The notes beneath the pieces were generated by a model that ran no database searches, was not told where the DNA came from, and was given only the letters and a program-made list of their open reading frames with translations. Below, piece by piece: positions 25,382 through 32,409 of a stretch of DNA of 32,409 nt. Source of the DNA: Gemmatimonadaceae bacterium (GTDB taxonomy: Bacteria > Gemmatimonadota > Gemmatimonadetes > Gemmatimonadales > Gemmatimonadaceae). Position 1 is the stretch's first letter, and each line of letters starts with the position of its first letter. Where the stretch lies: positions 1-32,409 of the forward strand of contig JANWIK010000075.1 in NCBI GenBank assembly GCA_025449955.1, read 5' to 3'. The translations under genes were made by a program, and so were the position numbers.

Positions 25382-25643
25382 TGCGTGTTCACCGAGTTCC
25401 GATGCGAATACGACCTTGATACGCCGGGTGCGCACGCTGTGGCAGGGCAAGATGCGGGCACGAGGAGGCGGCCAGGAACCAGCACGGTGCCTGTGGAGCA
25501 TCTCGTTGCTGCATAGGGAGTTGCAGCACTAGTCAGCCATACTCCGGACGACATTGCATCTACGACAATTCAAGTGCCTGTTGCGAGGAATCAACAGCGC
25601 TGCACGATGTCGCCATCCCGCCGGCGGCGCGATGTCTCGGGCG
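25382..25643 (-). other. 262-bp gap between the two sugar modules
   Basis: This is the only long gap in the - strand run. I see no gene. It holds two perfect short inverted repeats, each with an eight-base loop: CTGTTG..CAACAG (25578-25597) and TGCTGCA..TGCAGCA (25507-25528). Neither has a U-tract. The part between them is poorer in GC than its surroundings. It may hold a promoter for the neuA-neuB half, but I could not settle on a -35/-10 pair. Confidence 0.5.
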
Positions 25644-27863
25644 TCACGCTGGCTGTCGGCGGCCGGTGCCCCGATGCTCGCTCGCCGGTCGCGCCGCCTT
25701 CTTCGGCGCCTCGGGGCTGGAGCCAGGCCCGTCGAGGCGAACCACGCCCCGCCGGTGCAGCTCGTCGATGGTGGCCCGGGTAGCCTCGAACGAGATGCCG
25801 CATTCCGCCGCGATGCGAGCGATCGAGCGCGTGCCGTCGATGAGGAACAGGATGTCGAAGAGCGCCTTGTGTCCTTCAGGATTCGTGTAAAAGTCGACGT
25901 GCACGCCGAACCGCGAGCAGAAGACTTCGCCCTTGTAGACGTTGACCGGCACGACGTTCGCCTCGAGAGCGTCGATCATGCGCAATACGAGATCACGCGA
26001 CTCGGCAAGGCGCGCGTTGGACGTGATCTCGGGCGTGTCGATGGTGCTGTGGTAGCCGCGATACGGCCAATCCGGCGACTCGGGCCGCAACACGCGCGAG
26101 AGCGCCAGCATCGGTACGCGCACGCCCGGGGCGTTGTATTGGCGTTCATCGTTGCCGATCACCGTCCGAAACGCGCCCGTCCACCCCTGTGGATCGCCGG
26201 CATGAAGCGCGGCCGTTAGGCAGTCGTCGACATCGGTCGTACCACTGAACGAGAGCTGCAGCGCGTGCGGCTGATCCATTCCCAGCATCTCAAGAAACAA
26301 TCCGCCCTTGAGATGCGGAATCAGATCTTCGTTGCGGCTCAAGTACGCGACCGTGCCGATTGTCTCCGGGATGATGACGAAGCGATACGTGTACCGCAGA
26401 TTGCGCCGGGCAAGCAGAGCGCGCATGACGTCGATGCCGACGACGACGCCGGTGAGATCGTCGTTCACCATGCCCGGGTGGCACAGGTGTGCGCACAGCA
26501 CGATGGTCTCGTCGCTCGCGCCATGCGCGATCACTTCGCCAGCCTTGAGCGTTCCGTAGCTGAAGCTGGTGTCGATGACGACCCGATACTCACCGTCCGT
26601 GAGTGCATCGCGCAGCGTCTTGCTGCAGCAGAGCCCCCAATCGCGCTCGTAGTACTTGAAGATGAACGGCACGGCGTCCGGCAGCTTCTCATCCACGTAG
26701 AGGTGGCGAAGCAACTCGTCGCGCGACACGACGCCACGATACGGCAGAGAATACGAAACGACGTGCAGGGGATGATCGCTGTACGAGAACAGGCGCCGTC
26801 CGTCGAGGGTCTCGACATACGCCTCGTGACACGTCCATTTCTCGGGAACGATCCAACTCCAGCACTCACTGCCGGTCGGGTACTCGTGCACGGTCATCGG
26901 CACTTGGGTGGCGAGCGCCTGGAGCGCGGCGTCGTACCCGTCCGAGATGATGTCACGCGGCACCTGCCAGAGCGCGTCGATCATCTGCGGGATGGTCGCC
27001 GACTCCGGCATGTGGATGTCGAAGCGGCGGGGCGGCACTCGTTGCGACTCGAGCGCGATGGGATCGGCCGCCGGCCCGCGCGCCGTGAACCACGGGTCGC
27101 GCGCGAGGCTGCGTACGATCAATTCGCGGAGCGGCCGGCACTCGGCGGTGCGGACCGCGTCGCGCCCAACGGTGGCAACGCGACAGATGCCCGCCGCTGT
27201 CGCCGCATTCTCCAAGTGCGACAGGTGAGGCTCGCTTTGGTCGCCCAATATTCTGACATTGAACACCCACCCCGTCTTTCGTTCCTGTCCGTTGTCGCGG
27301 ACGACGCCGGTGAACAATTTCCGGAACCGAAAGGGCACACCGACCGACTCTTCGACGAAGTGCTGAAAGCTGGCCTCGCTGAGACCGACGCCTAACGTGC
27401 AGACCTTCCCGCCGGCGGCCTGTAGGCGGTCGAACACGCTGCCGGGCCCGAAGCAGGTGGGCGGAATGTCGCGCAGAAGCGCCGCGGCCATCGGGCCGCG
27501 ACCGGCGACCGAATGAATCGGATCCGCGGAGCGGACGGCGTCCGGGAGTACGCGGAAGTACTCGAGGAACGGCGCGTAGGTGCTCCACGGGCCTCCCACC
27601 GTCGCGGTCCGCTGCACGTCGAACGACTCCTGACGGCAGAACGAGAACGTGTACGTCGGAACGAGCAGCGTTCCGCCGGGGCCGAGCACGGCCTCGAACG
27701 CGCCGAGCAGCATGGCGCTCGTCTCGTCGTCAGTTAGGCAGCCGTCGGCGCGGCCGAGCGTGTCGATGCCGATATGGGTGAAGACGACGTCGCCGGCGGT
27801 GAGGCCCGACGCGCGAAGCGCGTGGATCAGCTCGTCGCGCGTGTAGTCGAAGGAATGTGGCAT
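25644..27863 (-). CDS. AAC(3)-like acyltransferase fused to M28-like and winged-helix domains
   Basis: 739 residues from the ATG at 27863 (MPHSFDYTRDEL); the frame to 28040 lies in the previous gene. Residues 7-262 match aminoglycoside 3-N-acetyltransferase-type proteins: VFTHIGIDTLG (27-37), PGGTLLVPTYTFSF and DPIHSVAGRG (114-123). Residues about 290-650 match the M28-aminopeptidase-like family (DUF4910/DUF2172): LCAHLCHPGMVNDDLTG (456-472) with His459, His462 and Asp469, VIIPETIG (Glu500) and YHSTIDTPE (His605). A winged-helix tail follows (about 665-712). AAC(3)-like enzymes in glycan clusters acylate amino sugars. The role of the M28-like part is unknown; it may be a hydrolase or a sugar binder. 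It lies 19 bases after the SpsF-like gene. Confidence 0.87.
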   Translation of the reverse strand: MPHSFDYTRDELIHALRASGLTAGDVVFTHIGIDTLGRADGCLTDDETSAMLLGAFEAVLGPGGTLLVPTYTFSFCRQESFDVQRTATVGGPWSTYAPFLEYFRVLPDAVRSADPIHSVAGRGPMAAALLRDIPPTCFGPGSVFDRLQAAGGKVCTLGVGLSEASFQHFVEESVGVPFRFRKLFTGVVRDNGQERKTGWVFNVRILGDQSEPHLSHLENAATAAGICRVATVGRDAVRTAECRPLRELIVRSLARDPWFTARGPAADPIALESQRVPPRRFDIHMPESATIPQMIDALWQVPRDIISDGYDAALQALATQVPMTVHEYPTGSECWSWIVPEKWTCHEAYVETLDGRRLFSYSDHPLHVVSYSLPYRGVVSRDELLRHLYVDEKLPDAVPFIFKYYERDWGLCCSKTLRDALTDGEYRVVIDTSFSYGTLKAGEVIAHGASDETIVLCAHLCHPGMVNDDLTGVVVGIDVMRALLARRNLRYTYRFVIIPETIGTVAYLSRNEDLIPHLKGGLFLEMLGMDQPHALQLSFSGTTDVDDCLTAALHAGDPQGWTGAFRTVIGNDERQYNAPGVRVPMLALSRVLRPESPDWPYRGYHSTIDTPEITSNARLAESRDLVLRMIDALEANVVPVNVYKGEVFCSRFGVHVDFYTNPEGHKALFDILFLIDGTRSIARIAAECGISFEATRATIDELHRRGVVRLDGPGSSPEAPKKAARPASEHRGTGRRQPA

Positions 27864-27882
27864 GGTCACGCGATGCGGGTGT

Positions 27883-28671
27883 TCACGTTCGATTGGTCGC
27901 GCCGGGCGCGGCGGCGGCCGGAAGGGTGCGCCCGGTAGGCGACACCGGTTGGGCGGTGATGTACAGCGCGTTCGATCGCGCGACGTCCGGATGCTCGGCC
28001 ATGAATGCGAGCACGTCGTCCATCGCGAACGTCGACCCATACTCGGGCGTCAGCTCCTCGATCACGCGACGGATGAGCGCGTAGTCCTCGGCGTAGTCGA
28101 GGGTCCAGCGGTGCTCGGCGTACAGGTTCGCCGGGTGCTCGAGGTTGTGCAGGCGGCGTCCTGCATCCCAGAACCACGGGATGACGTGCTCGCGCTGCAT
28201 CGGTTCGCGTGCCTCACGCCACGCTTCGGCGAGTGCGTCGATCGGTATGACATCCAGGTCGAGGCCGTCGGGAAACGTGAGCGGTCGCCGATTGGTCACG
28301 AGGTCGAACTCGCCGTGATGTTCGACGGCGTACTGCACCATGGCATCGACGATCGCCGGGTCGACGAGCGGGCAGTCGGCAGTGATCCGTACGACGAGAT
28401 CGATCCCGGCGCCGCGCGCGGCCTGGTAATAGCGATCGAGCACGTCGCGCTCGCTGCCGCGAAACACCGGAATGCCTAACGATGTGCAAAGCGCCGCCAC
28501 GGGGTCGTCGCGCGAATCGTCGGACGTGGCGACAATGATGGTCTCGAGGGTGCGTGCGCGGCCTAACCGCTCGAGCAGGTGCGCGAGCAGCGGCTTGCCC
28601 GCGGCAGGCATGAGCACCTTCCCGGGGAGCCGGGTCGAGCCCATGCGCGCCTGGACGATCGCACCAATCAT
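27883..28671 (-). CDS. SpsF-type cytidylyltransferase family protein
   Basis: 262 residues from the ATG at 28671 (ATGA overlap). MIGAIVQARMGSTRLPGKVL is the nucleotide-binding start of the SpsF/CMP-KDO-synthetase-like family. VVRITADCPLVDP (about 113-125) carries the metal-binding Asp, and HRWTLDYAEDYALI is the usual C-terminal segment. The family activates sugars or sugar acids with CTP in spore coat and flagellin glycan pathways; substrates are mostly unproven. It sits next to a GSA-type aminotransferase, a pairing often seen in such clusters. It is the second cytidylyltransferase of the window, so two different CMP-sugars may be made. Confidence 0.88.
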   Translation of the reverse strand: MIGAIVQARMGSTRLPGKVLMPAAGKPLLAHLLERLGRARTLETIIVATSDDSRDDPVAALCTSLGIPVFRGSERDVLDRYYQAARGAGIDLVVRITADCPLVDPAIVDAMVQYAVEHHGEFDLVTNRRPLTFPDGLDLDVIPIDALAEAWREAREPMQREHVIPWFWDAGRRLHNLEHPANLYAEHRWTLDYAEDYALIRRVIEELTPEYGSTFAMDDVLAFMAEHPDVARSNALYITAQPVSPTGRTLPAAAAPGATNRT

Positions 28672-30116
28672 GCGTCGTCCCCGTCGTCGGTGCAGCAGGC
28701 GAGGCGAGGCGCATCCGTGTGCAACCGGCCGCACTTGCTCTGGCAGCAGCGATTGAACGGGCGGAACACCGGCTTCACGGCATCGCCCAGGAACGACCGC
28801 TCCACCGAGCCGTCGTCGAGCGCGCGACGGATCTTTCGCATTCCGTGCTGCAGCGCTTCGAGTGTGCGCGCGATTTCTTCCGCGCCGTGCGAGTAGGTGA
28901 TCGTGATCCACGGAATCAGCACGCCCCACGAGATCACTTCCTCGTGGAAGGACGTGTGCAACTCGGGCCAGAACGTGCCGTCGGCACGCGTCACGAGAAT
29001 GTGCGGATTGCAATCGAAGCCGATGACACGGACGTGATCGGCGACGCCCTCGGCGCGGGCAAGCTCGCGAACGCCCGAGACGAGCTTGGCGCCCTGCGAC
29101 CAGATGTGGTCGCCGACATTCTTCAGTTGATACTCATCCAGCGTCGCGCGGCACGCGGCGAGACCGACCGTCTCCGACGTGTGGGTCTGCGACAGCAAGA
29201 ACACGCGCTCCTTGTCGTGCTTCAAGCCGCCGAGCTCGAGGATGTCCTTGCGGCCCGCGAGGCAGGAGAACGAGTAGCCGTTGCTCATCGCCTTTCCGTA
29301 GCACGCGAGATCGGGATAGACGTTCCACCGATGATGCGCGCCGCGCAGATCGAACTTGAGACCGCTGATCATCTCGTCGAAGATCAACACCGAGCCTTCA
29401 CGTTTCGTGATCTCGCGCAGATTCTGCAGGAAGTTGTTGCGCGGCTCGTCGTTCTTCACCGGCTCGAGGATGACCGCGGCGATCTGCCCCGGGTAGCGGT
29501 CGTAGAGCGCCTGGAGACTCGAGACGTCGTTGTAGTTGAATCGGACCGTGAGCTTCGCGACCTCCGACGGCACGCCGGCAGCCATGTTGGTGGTGCCGAT
29601 GAACCAATCGTGGATGCTGAAGAACGGGTGCTCCTGGCACACGGCCACGAGTTTCCGATTGGTGTAGGCGCGAGCAAGCTTGATGGCGGCCGTCGTGACA
29701 TCCGAGCCGTTCTTGCCGAACTTCACCATTTCGGCGACGGGCAGGAGGTCGACGAGATACTCCGCCAGCTCGTACTCGAGAATGCCGGGGCGCGTGAAGT
29801 TGACGCCTAACTCGATTTGGCGCTTGACGGCTTCGTTCACCGCCGGATAGGCGTGACCGAGCACCATGACGCGGTTGCCCATGGCCCAGTCGATGAACTT
29901 GTTGCCGTCGACGTCCCAGCAGTAAGCGCCCTGAGCGCGCGCGATCAGCTTGGGCGAGCGCTTGGGAAATTGATCCTCGCCTTTGCTGTAGGTGTGCGTC
30001 GCCGCCGGGACGATCTCGTGGAAGCGCTCGTTGATCGCGTCACCCTTCTGGAAATCGCGAACGGGACCCGACGGCTCGGGCGCCGTTTGCGGCGCCTCAG
30101 TCATAACGTGTGTCAT
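28668..30116 (-). CDS. Class III (glutamate-1-semialdehyde type) aminotransferase with Cys-rich tail
   Basis: 482 residues. PLP enzyme: KNGSDVTTAAIKLARA (135-150) binds the phosphate, FDEM (246-249) holds the Asp on the ring nitrogen, and the Schiff-base Lys is 275 in CYGKAMSNG. It resembles glutamate-1-semialdehyde aminomutase but lies in a glycan cluster, where relatives aminate sugars or sugar acids. After the fold ends near residue 440 there is a tail with Cys457, Cys458, Cys462, Cys474 and Cys475 (CCX3C..CC), which is unusual and could bind metal. The ATG at 30116 overlaps the amidase stop as ATGA; an in-frame ATG at 30104 is the alternative. Confidence 0.9.
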   Translation of the reverse strand: MTHVMTEAPQTAPEPSGPVRDFQKGDAINERFHEIVPAATHTYSKGEDQFPKRSPKLIARAQGAYCWDVDGNKFIDWAMGNRVMVLGHAYPAVNEAVKRQIELGVNFTRPGILEYELAEYLVDLLPVAEMVKFGKNGSDVTTAAIKLARAYTNRKLVAVCQEHPFFSIHDWFIGTTNMAAGVPSEVAKLTVRFNYNDVSSLQALYDRYPGQIAAVILEPVKNDEPRNNFLQNLREITKREGSVLIFDEMISGLKFDLRGAHHRWNVYPDLACYGKAMSNGYSFSCLAGRKDILELGGLKHDKERVFLLSQTHTSETVGLAACRATLDEYQLKNVGDHIWSQGAKLVSGVRELARAEGVADHVRVIGFDCNPHILVTRADGTFWPELHTSFHEEVISWGVLIPWITITYSHGAEEIARTLEALQHGMRKIRRALDDGSVERSFLGDAVKPVFRPFNRCCQSKCGRLHTDAPRLACCTDDGDDA

Positions 30117-30949
30117 TGATGATTGGCGAGTTGAAAGTTCGCGCCGTAGATGTCGGCGCGGCGGTCACCCAGGATGTCGATCTGCGAACGGGCCTCGTCC
30201 ACGCGGCCTAACTCGAGCGTCTCGACGAGGAGAGCCTCACCGTCGCCGGCCTCGGCCAGCACCTTGCCCCACGGATCGACGATCATCGAATGACCGGCGA
30301 ACGTCGTGGATCCGGAGGTACCGGCGCGATTGCAGGCGACGACGAAGTATTGGTTTTCGATGGCGCGCGCGGTGACCAACGTGCGCCAGTGTGCGACACG
30401 GACCGCCGGCCACTCGGCCGGCAACAAGACGACGCGCGCGCCCTCGAGCGCATAGGAACGGAACAGCTCGGGGAACCGCAGGTCGTAGCAGATGGCCGAC
30501 GCGGCGGTGCACCCGTGCAGTGAGAATGTCGGCGTCGTATCGCCAGCGGCGAGATACCGATTCTCGGCCATCAGGGCGAACAGATGGATCTTCGCGTATT
30601 CACCGATGACCGTCCCATTCGGGCCGTGCACGACCGCGGTATTGCGCACCCGTCCGAGATTGTCGGCCAGCAGCAGCGAGCCGGCGATGCAGATCTCGTA
30701 TCGCTCGGCGAGACTCGCGAGCGCGGGAAGAACGACGGTTTGGTTTCCCGCAGCGTGCGCGTCGGCGTGTTCCAGATCGTAGCCCGTCGACCACAGCTCG
30801 GGGAGCAGGACGACGTCGGCACGCTGCTCGTGCGCGTCGGCCACGAAACCACGGGCGCGCTCGAGATTGACGTTCGGGTTGCCTAACTGAACGTCCATCT
30901 GTGCCGTCGCGACGCGCAACCGCGCCGCCGATTGACGAGGGTGCGTCAT
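30113..30949 (-). CDS. Nitrilase-superfamily carbon-nitrogen hydrolase
   Basis: 278 residues with the full catalytic triad: Glu51 in LLPELW, Lys120 in EYAKIHLF and Cys154 in AICYDLRFPE. The family hydrolyses amides or nitriles, and some members transfer acyl groups. The length and the RFPELFR motif fit the omega-amidase/Nit-like branch. The ATG at 30949 has GGGGGA eight bases upstream and lies four bases after the methyltransferase stop. It is followed by the aminotransferase with a four-base overlap, so the two may act in sequence, for example to supply ammonia or trim an amide. That is inference. Confidence 0.9.
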   Translation of the reverse strand: MTHPRQSAARLRVATAQMDVQLGNPNVNLERARGFVADAHEQRADVVLLPELWSTGYDLEHADAHAAGNQTVVLPALASLAERYEICIAGSLLLADNLGRVRNTAVVHGPNGTVIGEYAKIHLFALMAENRYLAAGDTTPTFSLHGCTAASAICYDLRFPELFRSYALEGARVVLLPAEWPAVRVAHWRTLVTARAIENQYFVVACNRAGTSGSTTFAGHSMIVDPWGKVLAEAGDGEALLVETLELGRVDEARSQIDILGDRRADIYGANFQLANHQ

Positions 30950-30953
30950 TTCG

Positions 30954-31709
30954 TCAGTCCCCCATCCGGGCAGCGATGAATCTCCACGGCAGGTGCACCG
31001 GACCGCTGAATTGCATGCGGCGCCCGTCGGCCAGTCGCTCGGTGTACGTCCCCAAGCCGCCGGATTGCGGGCGCGGAAGATCGATGTCGATGTCGAACGC
31101 TTCGCTCCGAAACTCGTGGCACCCGTGTCCCTCGCAGAATGTGCGCGTGCGATTGAGGCTGTACACGTTCATGTGATACGGCGGCAGCTCGGGTACGATC
31201 GAGTGATCGTAGACCAGACACTCGGTGTCGACGTCGGCCTCCGTAAAGAGCGAGCTCAAAACCAGCCATCCTCGTGTGACGCGCAATGCCGCACAGAGTG
31301 CCCGCTCGTGGTCGGGGAGCCAGGACAGCGTTTGCGTCGAGATGACGAGATCGTAGCGCTGGTGTGGCAACAGCCGATCCAGCTCGAACAGGTCGCCCGA
31401 CACGAGCGTGACATCGAGATTGGCGTCGTCGAATTTCTGGCGCGCAATCGGGAACAGCATATCGCCCGCGAGATCGACGCCGGTCCAGTGGAATCCGGGA
31501 ACGACGTGACTCAAATGGTAAATGTTGGACCCGGCGCCGCACGCGATGTCGAGGGCCTCGCCGCCGTGAAGCGGAAGTCCCGCGAGAAAGCGTCCGAGAT
31601 GCACCGTACTGCGATACGGCCGCTCGAATTGATCGAGGTGGTACCGCACCTGGCTCTCATCGAGCCATAGCCGGCGCTGTTCAGCGTCCTGGCGCTTTGC
31701 CGTGTACAC
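30954..31709 (-). CDS. Class I SAM-dependent methyltransferase
   Basis: 251 residues from the GTG at 31709, chosen because AGGAGGT lies just upstream; the ATG at 31745 has no ribosome site and would overlap the previous gene by 65 bases. SAM-binding motif I is LDIACGAGSN (53-62), followed by WTGVDLAGDM (about 75-84) with the ribose-binding Asp79. YDLVISTQTLSWLPDH is the motif IV region. The C-terminal part is rich in His and aromatic residues and is not diagnostic. It is a small-molecule or sugar methyltransferase by context. The 29-base overlap with the aminotransferase gene suggests coupling. Confidence 0.85.
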   Translation of the reverse strand: MYTAKRQDAEQRRLWLDESQVRYHLDQFERPYRSTVHLGRFLAGLPLHGGEALDIACGAGSNIYHLSHVVPGFHWTGVDLAGDMLFPIARQKFDDANLDVTLVSGDLFELDRLLPHQRYDLVISTQTLSWLPDHERALCAALRVTRGWLVLSSLFTEADVDTECLVYDHSIVPELPPYHMNVYSLNRTRTFCEGHGCHEFRSEAFDIDIDLPRPQSGGLGTYTERLADGRRMQFSGPVHLPWRFIAARMGD

Positions 31710-32409
31710 GCTCGGCCACCTCCTGGCGAGCGGCGACGATCGCATCGATGACGCGCGTCTGCTGCTCCGCCTGAAGTCCGACCGAGCACGGGAGGCTCAG
31801 TGCCTGACGATGCAGCTGCTCGCTGATCGGGCATCCGAGCGCCGGCATCATGCCGCGGTAGGGCTTCGACTGATGGATGGGCTGCCAGAGCGGTCGCGTC
31901 TGAATCTGTCGAGCGCCGAGATAACGCATGAGCGCGCGGGCATCCATTCCGAATTCAACGGGATCGACGAGCACCGTGTACAACCACCACGCGCTCTGCG
32001 CCCACGATGCCTGGCGCATCACCGTTAGGCCTGGGACGTCCGCGAGAGCGGCGGCGTAACGCTCGGCGATGCGCCGTTTGGCCGCGAGGTAGTCATCGAG
32101 CTGCTCCATCTGGGCCACGCCCATCGCCGCCTGGATGTTGGTGAGGCGGTAGTTGTAGCCGACAGCGCCGTGCTCGAACTCGATCGGATCGTCCTTGGCC
32201 TGCGTAGTCAGGTACTTCGCGCGGCGTGCCCAATCTTCGCGATCGGTCACGAGCATCCCGCCGCCGCCAGTGGTAATCAGCTTGTTGCCGTTGAAGCTGA
32301 AGCAGGCGACGTCGCCCATGTGTCCCACCGGCGTTCCGCGATAGCGGGCGCCCAAACTTTCGGTTGCGTCTTCGATCACGACGAGCTCGTAGCGTCGCGC
32401 GAGATCGAG
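31681..32409 (-). CDS. DegT/DnrJ/EryC1 aminotransferase, LegC-like, 5' end outside window
   Basis: The C-terminal 242 residues are in the window and the frame stays open to the edge (LDLARRYELVVIEDATESLG). The PLP Lys is in CFSFNGNKLITTGGGGM, and the dimer-contact segment YNYRLTNIQAAMGVAQMEQLD is typical of sugar aminotransferases. The phrase FSFNGNKLITTGGGGM is close to LegC-type enzymes of legionaminic acid synthesis, which aminate C4 of a UDP-4-keto-6-deoxy sugar. With the NeuB and NeuA genes downstream this fits a nonulosonic acid route, but the dehydratase and hydrolysing epimerase would have to lie outside the window. Confidence 0.9.
   Translation of the reverse strand, partial: LDLARRYELVVIEDATESLGARYRGTPVGHMGDVACFSFNGNKLITTGGGGMLVTDREDWARRAKYLTTQAKDDPIEFEHGAVGYNYRLTNIQAAMGVAQMEQLDDYLAAKRRIAERYAAALADVPGLTVMRQASWAQSAWWLYTVLVDPVEFGMDARALMRYLGARQIQTRPLWQPIHQSKPYRGMMPALGCPISEQLHRQALSLPCSVGLQAEQQTRVIDAIVAARQEVAERVHGKAPGR

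Larger units (their letters stand above)
932..32030. repeat. Dispersed heptamer GCCTAAC (about 41 copies)
   Basis: By eye I count 41 exact copies. As GCCTAAC they start at 932, 1970, 1991, 2841, 3558, 4113, 7153, 7669, 11950, 12522, 12749, 14399, 15166, 15699, 16723, 17772, 18757, 19764, 20669, 22459, 23355, 24800, 27391, 28475, 28560, 29805, 30206 and 30880. As GTTAGGC they start near 5309, 5769, 9290, 10591, 10898, 11558, 13755, 19224, 19961, 23756, 26215, 27732 and 32024. All lie inside genes, mostly one to three per gene. The base after the motif is usually G. Starts may be off by one base. Confidence 0.8.

Noticed and set aside
25556-25580. A sigma-54-like promoter on the - strand in the 262-bp gap (AGGCAC..TTGTC)
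   Set aside because: The -24 GG is present but the -12 element reads GT instead of GC, and no other evidence supports it.
25644-26650. AAC(3) similarity as an aminoglycoside resistance gene
   Set aside because: The domain is fused to an M28-like protein and sits among sugar-nucleotide genes, where AAC(3)-like enzymes are expected to acylate amino sugars.
932-32030. TTAGGC as a telomere-like repeat
   Set aside because: The copies are single, dispersed, in both orientations and inside genes. There is no tandem array, so the match to the nematode telomere unit is a coincidence.
1-32409. tRNA, rRNA, CRISPR arrays, insertion sequences, integrase or attachment sites
   Set aside because: I looked for them and found no clear cloverleaf, array of direct repeats with spacers, transposase motif or terminal inverted repeats.

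Overview
This is a GC-rich, gene-dense bacterial segment that looks chromosomal. It holds 23 protein genes: two on the + strand (1-5049) and 21 in one unbroken run on the - strand (5132 to beyond 32409). The organism is probably a member of Gemmatimonadota or a similar soil or freshwater Gram-negative. The clues are the lipoprotein start ending in AAC|SD, the tandem BIG2 surface domains, the high GC and the surface-glycan genes. This is inference from style, not from a marker gene.

Region 1 (1-5110) has two tandem secreted proteins that share a 452-codon C-terminal block of exactly equal length, a right-handed beta-helix plus a terminal beta-sandwich. The N-terminal halves differ: the first (5' end outside the window) carries BIG2 repeats, and the second is a lipoprotein with a domain I do not recognise plus an Ig-like domain. 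A perfect hairpin terminator separates them. The second is preceded by a clear cyclic di-GMP-I (GEMM) riboswitch. A 22-bp perfect inverted repeat lies between this region and the convergent cluster.

Region 2 (5132-25381, - strand) builds and exports a surface polysaccharide. It has GT4 and GT2 glycosyltransferases, a Wzy/O-antigen-ligase-like membrane protein, a methyltransferase, a 986-residue protein with two deacetylase-like domains, a CDP-paratose-2-epimerase-like SDR, a sulfotransferase, two GT-B-like surface carbohydrate proteins, a pyruvyltransferase and an MsbA/PglK-type ABC exporter. At its promoter-proximal end are a NeuB-type synthase and a cytidylyltransferase fused to a HAD phosphatase, which together would make an activated nonulosonic (sialic-like) acid.

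Region 3 (25644-32409, - strand) lies upstream in the same direction, beyond a 262-bp gap. It encodes an AAC(3)-like acyltransferase fused to an M28-like/winged-helix protein, an SpsF-type cytidylyltransferase, a class III (GSA-type) aminotransferase with a cysteine-rich tail, a nitrilase-family amidase, a methyltransferase and a LegC-like DegT aminotransferase cut by the window end. It reads as a sugar-nucleotide modification module feeding the same glycan.

Ten of the 20 junctions in the - strand run are four-base ATGA or GTGA overlaps, so the run is largely translationally coupled. The most unusual signal is not a gene. The heptamer GCCTAAC occurs about 41 times, on both strands, inside nearly every gene, and it is placed through rare synonymous codons.
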